Assembly: GCA_013298125.1 (NCBI GenBank)
Contig: JAAFJP010000002.1
Coordinates: forward strand, 124,001-188,000
Reading direction: 5' to 3'
Length of the DNA stretch: 64,000 bases
Source of the DNA: Cytophagales bacterium
GTDB taxonomy: Bacteria; Bacteroidota; Bacteroidia; Cytophagales; Spirosomataceae
Positions 55,151 through 63,142 of this stretch are shown one piece after another (within the stretch, counting starts at the first letter, position 1; every line of letters begins with the position of its first letter). The position numbers and the translations under genes were made by a program. Below the pieces are notes generated by a model that ran no database searches, was not told where the DNA came from, and saw only the letters and a list, made by a program, of their open reading frames with translations.

Positions 55151-56977
55151 TTGCTTGTTCTAATCTTTTTTGCTCGTTTGACTATGGGACAGTCTGAATT
55201 TAGCGAGAAAGGAATGTCTTTATCTGATGATAACGACAAGAAAATGAAAAAAAGTATGAAGGCATACAAAGCCTTTGAGTTTAATGTAAGCGAAGTGAAA
55301 AAGTTAATTCGGAAAAATACCGACCCGAGTAAGCCTGTTGAATTTACCTTAAATCTTGATAATCAAAAATTCAAATTTACACTTTTTGAAAACGATGTTT
55401 TGAGTGAAGACTGCCAATTTTATTTGGATGGGAAACCTTATAAGCAAAAACGTGAAGTTGATACATTCTCAGGTTACGTAAATGACCATCCTAAAAATGC
55501 TTTGCGTTTATACATCACAGATAATCGTATTTCTGGCATTTTTAAAACAAACGATGCCGACTATGTTATCGGGCATCTGGCAGACCAAGGCGTTTCAGAA
55601 AAAACAAATAATGGCTCAAAAAAGCAACTCTATATTGTAAAAAGCGAAGATGAGTTTTCAAGTTTAGGAACTAATTTTTGTGCTAATGCAAAACTCACAA
55701 AACCATCAGGTGGCAGAGTTTCAGCACCAGCAAATTGTGCTAATTCTCCACGTTGTCGTTATGTAAGGGTAGCAATTGAAACAGATAATGAATTTGCAAA
55801 CAATATAAGTAGCACAAATGGTTTTCCAACAGGCTTAAATATTTATGGTGTAATTCAGGACATGGTCAATAGAGCTGACTATGCCTACTCTACCTCTTTA
55901 AACATTCGTCTCAAATGTGTGTATATGGGTGCATATGTTGGGGTCACAGACCCATATACAGCATCACTGGCAAATATTTGGACTGAATTCGGTAATTTAA
56001 TCTTTCTGAATAACGTCCAGAAAGATGTTTTACATTTGTTATCTGGTCGTCCTTTCGGAGGAACGTCCCAGACAGGTTTTAATTTTGGTCAGGCATTCAC
56101 TTCGAGTATTTGTTCTCCATTTCCAAGTCAATCACCTGCTGGTTTTAGACCAGGTTCGATGAGTACTATTGCTTGCGATAGTAACTATGGTAATTGTGCA
56201 ACTGGTACCGGGGTTATCTCATTTAGTGATGCCAGTTTGGTAATGGCACATGAAATTGGACATATTTTAGGAGCTTCTGATGATGTTAATACTTTGCCAA
56301 AGTCTGTAATGTACACAGGTGAAGGTAAAAATAACTATTTTTCTTCGACATCATCTGGTGAAATTTATAATTTTCATTGCAACAAAACTTGTTTAGAAAA
56401 TAATATTGTCAATTCTTCATTTACGAATCGGCTTCAATTGACAATGAATGGTAACATTATCAATACGACTCCAGTTTTTATCAATAAAAATACAAAAGTT
56501 ATTAATATCCCACCCGATAATAACCCTTATATCGAACTTCTGCCAAATACAACAGTCTTTAACTATTCCAATCCAAGTGTTTATGTTTTTTACAATACAA
56601 ATACCAGTACAAGTTTTGCATTAGGTTCAGCTAACGGTTTTACATTAAATGTTTCAGCTAAGGACAAATGTAATAATTATTACTGGAATGTTCCCTTTAC
56701 GTATTCTCCAGCGGGGGCACGGTTAAGTGATAATCTTTATCCTGTACCTACGAATGAGACGTTGAATATAGATGTAGAAAATCCCGAGTCTATTGAAATA
56801 GAAAGAATACAAGTGTTTGATGAAAAGACAAATCTAAAATTAGAGATTGAGCCAAACCAAACGGATAATAAATATCAGTTGAATACTTCGACCTTAAAGT
56901 CAGGAGTACACTATGTGCATATTATATACAAAAACGGTGAAATCTCTAAAAAAAGAATCCTTATCAGCCATGAATAA
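55151..56977 (+). CDS. Secreted metzincin zinc protease with T9SS sorting domain (signal peptide interrupted)
   Basis: A 608-residue frame from MLVLIFFARLTMGQ. An M12B-like propeptide region (up to about 195) precedes the catalytic domain (CRYVRVAIETDNEF onward), with zinc motif AHEIGHILGASDD (H-E-x2-H-x2-G-x2-D, aspartate in place of the third histidine) and Met-turn SVMYTGEG. The C-terminal 80 residues (LYPVPTNETLNID to KRILISHE) are a T9SS type-A sorting domain. The natural start is probably the ATG at 55102: with one C fewer in the C11 tract, MKTSQFTPPPPAKFLFLLV would give an uninterrupted signal peptide. Followed by two lipoproteins, the first overlapping. Confidence 0.85.
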   Translation: MLVLIFFARLTMGQSEFSEKGMSLSDDNDKKMKKSMKAYKAFEFNVSEVKKLIRKNTDPSKPVEFTLNLDNQKFKFTLFENDVLSEDCQFYLDGKPYKQKREVDTFSGYVNDHPKNALRLYITDNRISGIFKTNDADYVIGHLADQGVSEKTNNGSKKQLYIVKSEDEFSSLGTNFCANAKLTKPSGGRVSAPANCANSPRCRYVRVAIETDNEFANNISSTNGFPTGLNIYGVIQDMVNRADYAYSTSLNIRLKCVYMGAYVGVTDPYTASLANIWTEFGNLIFLNNVQKDVLHLLSGRPFGGTSQTGFNFGQAFTSSICSPFPSQSPAGFRPGSMSTIACDSNYGNCATGTGVISFSDASLVMAHEIGHILGASDDVNTLPKSVMYTGEGKNNYFSSTSSGEIYNFHCNKTCLENNIVNSSFTNRLQLTMNGNIINTTPVFINKNTKVINIPPDNNPYIELLPNTTVFNYSNPSVYVFYNTNTSTSFALGSANGFTLNVSAKDKCNNYYWNVPFTYSPAGARLSDNLYPVPTNETLNIDVENPESIEIERIQVFDEKTNLKLEIEPNQTDNKYQLNTSTLKSGVHYVHIIYKNGEISKKRILISHE

Positions 56978-57437
56978 CATACTCAGAATTTCATTGATTT
57001 TGGGGATTTTTATGTTCATGTTAGATTCTTGTAACAAGACGATAGCCCCTGTTGAAGAACCAGAGCAAACACTCTTTGAAAATATCCCCACTTGTTGTAA
57101 ACTCGTTACTTGTGATTATAAAGATCCATTAGACATAAAACTCCGCTCTGATACCATAGTTATCAAAAACGCAACAGCGTTCTTGACAGATTTTGGGACT
57201 ATTTCAGGAATAGATGTTAAAAATAATTACGTTGATCCGAAACGCTTTCCAGGATGGAATAATGGTAAAATAGGAATTTGGGCTTGCAATACGCCAACAT
57301 TATTAAGAAAAAGAAGAACAGGCAAAATTGATAAAATAGAATTAGATTTTACTTTATTCTATTTTATTCCACCTGTTGGCGGAGATTATTCAGGTTATCC
57401 AATTGATTTGATTAGGATAAAGATTTTACCTAATTAA
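56970..57437 (+). CDS. Lipoprotein of the protease operon (1)
   Basis: 155 residues. I start at MNNILRISLILGIFMFML with lipobox LDSC (Cys 22), overlapping the protease stop by eight bases, a sign of coupling. The remainder is a compact cysteine-containing domain: FENIPTCCKLVTC, RFPGWNNGKIGIWACN and LFYFIPPVGG. Its cysteine pattern and the motifs FENIP.C, RFP.W and AC are shared with the next gene. No known family. Could be an inhibitor or chaperone of the protease or a separate surface lipoprotein; this is inference. Confidence 0.75.
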   Translation: MNNILRISLILGIFMFMLDSCNKTIAPVEEPEQTLFENIPTCCKLVTCDYKDPLDIKLRSDTIVIKNATAFLTDFGTISGIDVKNNYVDPKRFPGWNNGKIGIWACNTPTLLRKRRTGKIDKIELDFTLFYFIPPVGGDYSGYPIDLIRIKILPN

Positions 57438-57452
57438 AAATCTATTATAGCC

Positions 57453-57911
57453 ATGAAGAAGATTCTTTTCATAATTTTTATGGCTTATGCTATAATATCC
57501 TGTAATAAAGAAATAGCGAAAGAGCCAACCGTTTTTGAAAATATACCCGCCTGTGTTTTTGATTTAACAAAACAATATCCAGCAGATGTAAAAATTGCAT
57601 TGAGCGATAGATTTGACTTAATTGACGTAGAAGGTAAACTTTATTCAACCGCAAATTATAGCATTAATGTTAGACTTGTTTGGTCGGATGCTACAAAAGT
57701 AGATTTAAATAGATTTCCTTTATGGGATAAACGGAATAGAACAATTGAAGCTTGTAATATGCCCAAAGAGTTAAGTCAAAAGGATTTGGATGGTGTAAGA
57801 GTAAAGTTAAGTTGCCGTTTATTTTATGAGCCTTCACCTTGGGCTGGGCGAAGTATTCCCTCGGCAAATGGTTATGGTGTTGAACTTTTGAGAATAGAAT
57901 TATTGCAGTAA
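57453..57911 (+). CDS. Lipoprotein of the protease operon (2)
   Basis: 152 residues, paralogous with the preceding gene: MKKILFIIFMAYAIISC (lipobox, Cys 17), FENIPACVFDLT, RFPLWDKRNRTIEACNMP, LFYEPSPWAGRS, ending GVELLRIELLQ. The similarity covers the whole mature part, so they are tandem duplicates that have diverged. Function unknown, but an operon with a T9SS metzincin implies an envelope role. A strong terminator follows 62 bases later. Confidence 0.75.
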   Translation: MKKILFIIFMAYAIISCNKEIAKEPTVFENIPACVFDLTKQYPADVKIALSDRFDLIDVEGKLYSTANYSINVRLVWSDATKVDLNRFPLWDKRNRTIEACNMPKELSQKDLDGVRVKLSCRLFYEPSPWAGRSIPSANGYGVELLRIELLQ

Positions 57912-57972
57912 AAGAAACGAACGGATATTTCTCTGTCCAATGGCTGGTCTTCCCACCAGCCAAGTAAGCTAA

Positions 57973-58011
57973 CAAAAAAAAGCGACGAAGATAATCTTTG
58001 TCGCTTTTTTT
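57973..58011 (+). terminator. Intrinsic terminator of the protease-lipoprotein operon
   Basis: AGCGACGAAGA / TCTTTGTCGCT (one G-T pair) with a three-base loop, A-run before and T7 after; works in both directions. Confidence 0.9.
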
Positions 58012-58031
58012 GTACCTGAATTCTAAACACA

Positions 58032-58064
58032 AAAAAACCCTTGAATCCGCCAATTCAAGGGTCT
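58032..58064 (-). terminator. Minus-strand intrinsic terminator with TGGCGG loop
   Basis: On the minus strand ACCCTTGAAT-TGGCGG-ATTCAAGGGT is a perfect ten-base stem with a six-base loop, followed by T7. No annotated minus-strand gene lies close upstream, so a noncoding transcript is implied. Confidence 0.8.
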
Positions 58065-59178
58065 AATAATTTTTATGGGTATGGATTATTTAAAATCCTT
58101 TAATTACTTAGGCAAATTTTCTTCCTTACTATCTTTTGATTCTTTTTGAAAAAATTAGATTTAATTCATTACCGCCATAAATCTTTAAATCAAATTTTTT
58201 CAAGAATCTTATCATACAATTTAATTACCGCCATAATTGCCTTGTTTGATGATACAAAATTACCATACATTCATTAATGTACAAACATTTAAGATATAAT
58301 TTTTTCAAGAATTACACAAACTAAGAATTAAAGGAAAAATCGTTTGATTTTAATATGTGATTTTCAGAAGACTGCGTTCACCCCGCAAAATAGTACATTA
58401 ATATAGCATTTTAGTATCAATTTTAGCAAATCACGCATTTATGTATGTAGCATCGTAGATAATTCATTACGATTAAAGAAATTTGATACTTGTAATATTT
58501 CAAGAAAATGCCCTAAATTTTCGTACTTTATTTTCTACTTCTGGAATACAAATTTTTGAGTTTGTGGATAGGTATATAAAAAAATAAAGACTCAGTGCAT
58601 AGCTCCGAGCCTTTACGCAATCCGCCTAAGTAGTTATCTTCTGTGCCTTAGGAGGCTACAATATTTTAAAAATCATTTCAGGATACGCTGTGAACTCTTA
58701 CATAAATGCAAAAAGACAACACTCCACCTTCAATGCTTTGGGCAATAAAAGGTTGGAATCTTGTCTCATTTTACTTGGCGGAAAATTGTTAAAAAATGTG
58801 AAATAAAAGGCAACTAAGTGGCGGCTCAGTTACCAAAAACGTAGTTGGCGGACTACGCCCAAAATTGAATAGTAAAATGGCGGTTTTACCTACTCAAATA
58901 TTATTAGTGGTCTGGTTTCATATCTTTGGATACAAACAAAAACGACTGAACAATTCATACTGAATCATCAGAACAATGCCGAGAAATATTAAGGATTAAA
59001 ACAAAGAGGAAAAAGTATGCAAAGCCACTTAGACAGGAGCAAAATTTTTCTCATCCTAACATCTGGCGGAATGTCGCTGAGTGTAAAATATAGGGCAAAT
59101 ATTATGCCAGAATAGCTTTCTACCTACAAAATGAAAAATTAAATACCAATAATATCTACATTATAGCAAGTCCAACAA

Positions 59179-59268
59179 AACCTCACCCCCAACCCCTCTC
59201 CTACTGAGAGGGGAGAAAAATCGGACAAATGCTCCCCTCTCAGCAGGAGAGGGGTCGGGGGTGAGGTT
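59179..59268. repeat. GC-rich inverted repeat (37-base arms, two mismatches)
   Basis: Arms AACCTCACCCCCAACCCCTC... (59179-59215) and GGGGTGAGGTT-ended complement (59232-59268). The CCTCACCCCCAACCCCTCTCC word is a dispersed repeat known from diverse bacteria, to my memory. Confidence 0.9.
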
Positions 59269-59289
59269 ATAAAATTAAATCCCAATAAA

Positions 59290-59322
59290 AAGCAAAACCC
59301 CAAAGTCTTTCGACAATGGGGT
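59290..59322 (-). terminator. Candidate minus-strand terminator downstream of the SDR operon
   Basis: On the minus strand ACCCCA..GTC / GAC..TGGGGT forms a nine-pair hairpin with a tetraloop, followed by TTTTGCTTTTT. It would end transcripts coming from 59808 that carry three TGGCGG hairpins as a long 3' tail. Confidence 0.55.
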
Positions 59323-59807
59323 CTCTGTTTAATTGGGTCGGGGTTTTAACCGATAATAGCTAATCATTAAATATCTTAGGCAAATTACGATTCTTGAATC
59401 TGAGCCGCCACTCATTAAAATAAATCGTAAGTTTCTGAATCAAATAAAACTCCTTCCGCCAAATTCGTTTTTCTTTAATTCATTTCTTATTTCAAAAGCT
59501 TCCTTTCTTTATCCATAAGTCTTTTTGTTGCTATTGAATTGATTGAAAATTTCTTCCGCCAAAGTCCTTTTCTTTCAATTCTTGCTTATTTCGGAGGTCT
59601 TTTCCTCGTCGATAAGTTTGTTTGCATTAATCTGTATCTGTAATTGTAACGCAGGGTTTTATAGAAAGTCACAATAGATGTAACAACATTTAACATATAA
59701 TTATTCTGAGAAAATGGCATCATGTATTTATGTCGTTCGGCATAAATATTTCTCAATCGACCTCAAAAATATGGGGTAAAATAGTTAAAAATATTTTTGA
59801 AAAAAAT

Positions 59808-60593
59808 TTAGTTCAACCAGTTTTTTAGCTTTTTTGCATAAAAATATTGGTACGGATATGACATGATTTCAAATAGTTTTTGAGAAAATCTACTGATTTG
59901 AAACAATTTGGAGGGATAAATGTGAGTTTCGTTTCGGAGAATACCTTTTATCATGGCTCTCGCAACGTCTTCGGGTGTATGGGCAGGGAAAGGAATGGGT
60001 ACTTCTTTTGTAGGTTTTGTTTTGAGAGAAAAATCGGTAGAGCGATTGAAGAAGTTTGTTTTGGTAGCAATAGGATAAATCAAAGAAAGATGCCCAAGGT
60101 CTTGATTCTCAAAACGATAGGCATCTTCAAAACGGTCAAGGGCGGCTTTGGTAGCTCCGTAAAGAGCATAACCCGGGATAGCGAGTTTTGCCATTGCCGA
60201 AGAAGTCATCAATACAAAATATTCTCGACCCACATTAAGGTCCTTCATTTTCTGAAAAGCATAAATGGGCGAAAATACATTTACTTGAAAAATCTTCTCC
60301 ATCCGTTGCCAATCAGGTTTGTCAATGACTTCATAGTAAGCAAAACCCGCATTGGCAATAAAAATATCAATCGTCTGAAACTGAGTAAGGGCAAATTCAA
60401 AAAGCCTATCCACTTCTGATTGTTGGGATAAATCACATTTGAAAGAAATTATTTTATTGGAAGTATTTTCAACCTCATTCAAATCAACCGCCAAAACAGT
60501 AACTCCCTCAAAGCCAACTAATTGATTCAGCAAAGCATTACCAATACCTGATGCCGCACCTGTGAGGATGATATTTTTGTGAGTGATTTTCAT
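59808..60593 (-). CDS. SDR-family oxidoreductase
   Basis: 261 residues with ILTGAASGIGNALL, IANAGFAYYE, the serine in MTSSAMAKLA and YALYGATKAALDRF (Y-x3-K), and a C-terminal amphipathic end (KLFEIMSYPYQYFYAKKLKNW), typical of membrane-associated SDRs. Substrate unknown. Overlaps the acetoacetate-decarboxylase-like gene by four bases (ATGA), so the two work in the same pathway. The 3' flank carries TGGCGG-type hairpins. Confidence 0.88.
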   Translation of the reverse strand: MKITHKNIILTGAASGIGNALLNQLVGFEGVTVLAVDLNEVENTSNKIISFKCDLSQQSEVDRLFEFALTQFQTIDIFIANAGFAYYEVIDKPDWQRMEKIFQVNVFSPIYAFQKMKDLNVGREYFVLMTSSAMAKLAIPGYALYGATKAALDRFEDAYRFENQDLGHLSLIYPIATKTNFFNRSTDFSLKTKPTKEVPIPFPAHTPEDVARAMIKGILRNETHIYPSKLFQISRFSQKLFEIMSYPYQYFYAKKLKNWLN

Positions 60594-61264
60594 GATTTGA
60601 AATAATCCTTCTTCACCAAAGGCACATTAAACGTCATTTCAAAATCTTTGACCTTCATGGTTATCAAAGGAGATGCTTTTGATACATCTGGAAAGAAATT
60701 TTTATCAACTTTCATTGATTTTATCGAAGCCAAAGTCGCTTTTCCTTTCGCCGTTGGATTGGTGATAATCAAGTCTTTACGTAATTTTTGAACAACTTTC
60801 AAAGGCAAAATTGAAGTTGTTAATGGAAAAGAGATAAAACCTTTTTTTATAGTTGTTTTAAAAAATTCTTTGCCGTCTATATTTACAGAAATATCCTCCG
60901 TTCCATCGGCATTGGTCTGCCAATCAAAATCTGCGTATTCTTTCGGAATTCCCCAATTTTCGATACCATTATAAACGCTATCGTGACTGGAAACGTAGAT
61001 TTTTGAAATTGAAAACATCTTTTGCCAGTCAAACGTAAACATCCCAGGAATAAATAATAACTCACGATAAGGTCCAACGCCCGAAGTTTTATAGTCCACC
61101 AACATCACTGTCCCGACATATCCCAAAAACCTATCTTGCTGATAATCAGTCATAAAGCCATATTCATACACAAAATCTTTTGAGAATTTATAGACCATGA
61201 TGTAAGCATCTCCTGTGAGATTCCATGGGGCTGGGGCGATTTTTATGTTTGGGGTATGTTCCAT
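60590..61264 (-). CDS. Acetoacetate-decarboxylase-family protein
   Basis: 224 residues. Starts at MEHTPNIKIAPAPWNL (61264). Family signature sequences: APAPWNLTGDAYIMVYKF, GPYRELLFIPGMF, and ENWGIPKEYADFDW. The true decarboxylase uses a catalytic lysine paired with another; I cannot confirm both here (KK in TTIKKGF is one candidate), and many relatives are non-decarboxylating aldolase-like enzymes. First gene of a two-gene operon with the SDR. Confidence 0.8.
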   Translation of the reverse strand: MEHTPNIKIAPAPWNLTGDAYIMVYKFSKDFVYEYGFMTDYQQDRFLGYVGTVMLVDYKTSGVGPYRELLFIPGMFTFDWQKMFSISKIYVSSHDSVYNGIENWGIPKEYADFDWQTNADGTEDISVNIDGKEFFKTTIKKGFISFPLTTSILPLKVVQKLRKDLIITNPTAKGKATLASIKSMKVDKNFFPDVSKASPLITMKVKDFEMTFNVPLVKKDYFKS

Positions 61265-61335
61265 TATTTTCAAATGTAAATAAACTAAAAACAAAAAGGG
61301 GACATTTCCCCCTTTGTAGAATTTAAAATTAGATT

Positions 61336-61824
61336 TTAAAGTATTCCTCTGACCTTAGACGGTAAAACGACCTGTACATCGAATGGGTCAAAATCTTTCT
61401 TGTTAAAAGTAACAATGTGAGTACATTTATGCTTTCGTGAAACGGTAAATTGCAGAGCATCCTCCATATCTTTCACTAAGGCGTTATTTTTGAATTCTTC
61501 CAAAGTGTTTTTAATCAAATTTCCTCCCAATGAAACAATCGTATTCTTATCGACCAAACCCTGTATTTCTTCAATTTGCATCTCCTTTTTAACTTTTATG
61601 CTATCCATCAAAGAAATCATTTTGGCTACTGAAAAGTCCGCAACGAAAGTATTGAAATGCCTTTGCTGACGAATATAGTTCATTGCTTGATTAGCAAATA
61701 ACCTGTTCTTAATCTCAATATTTGTTTGTGAACGTGCATACGTAGGATTCCGAAATAAAAAATCATTAAAAAGAAGGTTGATGTCTAATAAAATTCTTCT
61801 TGGAATGCTTGTTTTACCTGTCAT
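61336..61824 (-). CDS. PIN-domain protein (probable VapC-type toxin)
   Basis: 162 residues. PIN-like RNase features: RILLDINLLFNDFLF (first Asp), FVADFSVAKMIS, ALVKDMEDALQFTVSRKHK (central Asp/Glu) and THIVTFNKKDFDPFDV (terminal Asp). Together these supply the usual three or four metal-binding acids. The ATG overlaps the stop of the small upstream gene (61821-62012), typical of type II toxin-antitoxin pairs. VapC toxins cleave tRNA or rRNA; the target here is unknown. Confidence 0.8.
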   Translation of the reverse strand: MTGKTSIPRRILLDINLLFNDFLFRNPTYARSQTNIEIKNRLFANQAMNYIRQQRHFNTFVADFSVAKMISLMDSIKVKKEMQIEEIQGLVDKNTIVSLGGNLIKNTLEEFKNNALVKDMEDALQFTVSRKHKCTHIVTFNKKDFDPFDVQVVLPSKVRGIL

Positions 61825-62012
61825 ATTGTTACTAAAAACTTACCAAATGTCTTTCTTTCTTTTTCTGTGATTAAATCGGCATTTGCTCTAATAAATAGGG
61901 TAAACGCACTATCTATGACATCATCAGTTGTCAAATTTGCTTTTTGGAGGAGAATATCAACGAGTTGTTTTTTCTCACTTTGAATATTTCCAGATACTTT
62001 TACCTTAGTCAT
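61821..62012 (-). CDS. Probable antitoxin of the PIN toxin
   Basis: 63 residues, mostly helical (SEKKQLVDILLQKANLTTDDVIDSA), with a short beta start MTKVKVSGNI. The start VKVSGNI could be the ribbon-helix-helix strand and the helices fit that fold, with the C-terminal part TEKERKTFGKFL left for toxin binding. Overlap with the PIN gene by four bases. Family not identified. Confidence 0.65.
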   Translation of the reverse strand: MTKVKVSGNIQSEKKQLVDILLQKANLTTDDVIDSAFTLFIRANADLITEKERKTFGKFLVTI

Positions 62013-62050
62013 GTTATTTTATATTTAATGAAACAAATATACAAACGTTT

Positions 62051-62878
62051 TTACAAATATTTCTCCAAATACCCTTCCATCTCCACCTGCATTTTCTTGG
62101 CTTCCTCTCCTGCCTTCTGAGCAAAATCTTTATCCGAAGAAGCATAAATAATGCCTCTCGAAGAATTGACTAAAAGCCCACACATTGAATTCATCCCATA
62201 TTTTGAGACTTCCTCCAAACTCCCACCCTGAGCTCCAACGCCTGGGACAAGCAAAAAATGTTCGGGTGCAAGTGTACGTATGTGAGTGAGCATATCCGCC
62301 TTCGTTGCCCCTACTACGTACATAAGTTGCTCGTCAGTCGCCCATTCTTGCGATTTTTGGATTACTATTTCAAATAATTGTTTATTATCGTCAATTTTTA
62401 AATTCTGAAAATCCTTACTTCCTGCATTGGACGTAAGAGCCAAAAGAATCACCCACTTTTCTGGAAAATCAAGAAACGGTTTTACAGAATCTTCTCCCAT
62501 GTAGGGTGCAACCGTTACAGAATCAAAATCAAGTCCAGAAGAGTTTTTATCAAAAAATGCCCTTGCGTATAGTCCAGAGGTATTTCCAATGTCACCCCGT
62601 TTGGCATCAGCGATGGTAAAACATTCCTTTGGGATATATTCCAAAGTCTTTTGCAAACTCTCCCAACCTTTTGAACCATGAGCTTCATAAAAGGCAATAT
62701 TGGGTTTATACGACACTGCAAACTCGTGAGTCGCCTCAATTATTTGACGATTAAATTCAAAAATAGGGTCTTTTTCAGTTAATAAATGTTTCGGAATTTT
62801 CTGAATATCAGTATCTAAACCTACACATAGATAGGATTTCTTTTGTTTGATTTGGTCAAATAATTGAGCTTTGGTCAT
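62051..62878 (-). CDS. pyrF: Orotidine 5'-phosphate decarboxylase (type 2)
   Basis: Last step of UMP synthesis. 275 residues, longer than E. coli PyrF and typical of the Bacteroidota/actinobacterial type-2 group. [16 protein letters not shown] opens the barrel, [21 protein letters not shown] carries the catalytic K/D pair, [14 protein letters not shown] and [14 protein letters not shown] bind the phosphate. Complements the pyrR-pyrB genes at 45-47 kb; the gene itself is monocistronic, divergent from rfbC. Confidence 0.96.
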   Translation of the reverse strand: MTKAQLFDQIKQKKSYLCVGLDTDIQKIPKHLLTEKDPIFEFNRQIIEATHEFAVSYKPNIAFYEAHGSKGWESLQKTLEYIPKECFTIADAKRGDIGNTSGLYARAFFDKNSSGLDFDSVTVAPYMGEDSVKPFLDFPEKWVILLALTSNAGSKDFQNLKIDDNKQLFEIVIQKSQEWATDEQLMYVVGATKADMLTHIRTLAPEHFLLVPGVGAQGGSLEEVSKYGMNSMCGLLVNSSRGIIYASSDKDFAQKAGEEAKKMQVEMEGYLEKYL

Positions 62879-62955
62879 TTGAAGTTGTTAAGTTTTAAGT
62901 TGTTGAGTTGATAAGAATGCATCAAATAACTCATACAAATTAGATAACGTTTTCA

Positions 62956-63036
62956 TTTACCACAAAAGAATCAAAAGATACCAATAGTTTCGACGAATAA
63001 ATACTTTTTGTTTTCTTTTGACTCTTTTGTGGTAAA
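62956..63036. repeat. Inverted repeat in the pyrF-rfbC divergent gap
   Basis: Arms TTTACCACAAAAGAATCAAA... (62956-62978) and ...TTTGACTCTTTTGTGGTAAA (63014-63036) pair over 23 bases with one mismatch. Preceded by tandem TTAAGTTGTTGAGTTG words (62881-62912). Confidence 0.75.
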
Positions 63037-63142
63037 ACAAAATTTGCTAAATGTTTTGATTAGTCTTAATTTCGTAAACAATATTACTCTGTTAGGTTTC
63101 AATATCAAAAGATTTTCAATTCAAAAATTATCATTTTTCCAA

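Larger units (their letters stand above)
58047..59581. repeat. Array of hairpins sharing the apical loop TGGCGG
   Basis: TGGCGG stands in the loop of hairpins with different stems. On the minus strand: loops at 58047-58052, 58172-58177, 58228-58233, 59405-59410, 59456-59461, 59556-59561. On the plus strand: 58819-58824, 58846-58851, 58878-58883, 59064-59069 (and a weak one at 58776). Clearest stems are ACCCTTGAAT/ATTCAAGGGT (10/10), CGTAGT/ACTACG (6/6), GTAAAA/TTTTAC (6/6), the two-part stem TTACGATT..TGAG / CTCA..AATCGTAA, and a 20-position arm around 59556 with 15 pairs in register. Confidence 0.75.
57912..59807. other. 1.9-kb gene-free region with structured repeats
   Basis: No credible protein-coding frame above 30 codons. 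Contents: a small GC hairpin (TGGCTGGT / ACCAGCCA, 57944-57962), the operon terminator (57973-58011), a minus-strand terminator (58032-58064), about ten TGGCGG-loop hairpins between 58047 and 59580, the 59179-59268 inverted repeat, another minus-strand hairpin (59297-59322), and a hairpin TATTTATG / CATAAATA (59727-59750). Stretches 58265-58610 and 58930-59040 show nothing I can name. Confidence 0.65.

Noticed and set aside
55015-55197. 60-codon frame starting before the metalloprotease
   Set aside because: It is the misread product of the C11 tract; only the first codons of the natural start at 55102 belong to it.
58560-58670. Possible 6S-like or other known structured RNA (CCGCCTAAG / CTTAGGAGG pairing)
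   Set aside because: The stem is real, but no family-specific bases could be matched, so it is mentioned only as unassigned structure.
58047-59581. TGGCGG hairpins read as integron attC sites or IS200/IS605 ends
   Set aside because: No GTTRRRY/core sites, no integrase or Y1 transposase in the window, stems vary and the loop is constant, which fits neither.
59452-59640. Decayed transposase or gene fragment in the tandem TTCCGCCAAA region
   Set aside because: Reading frames are broken by stops in both copies at different places, and pairing around CCGCCA explains the similarity better.
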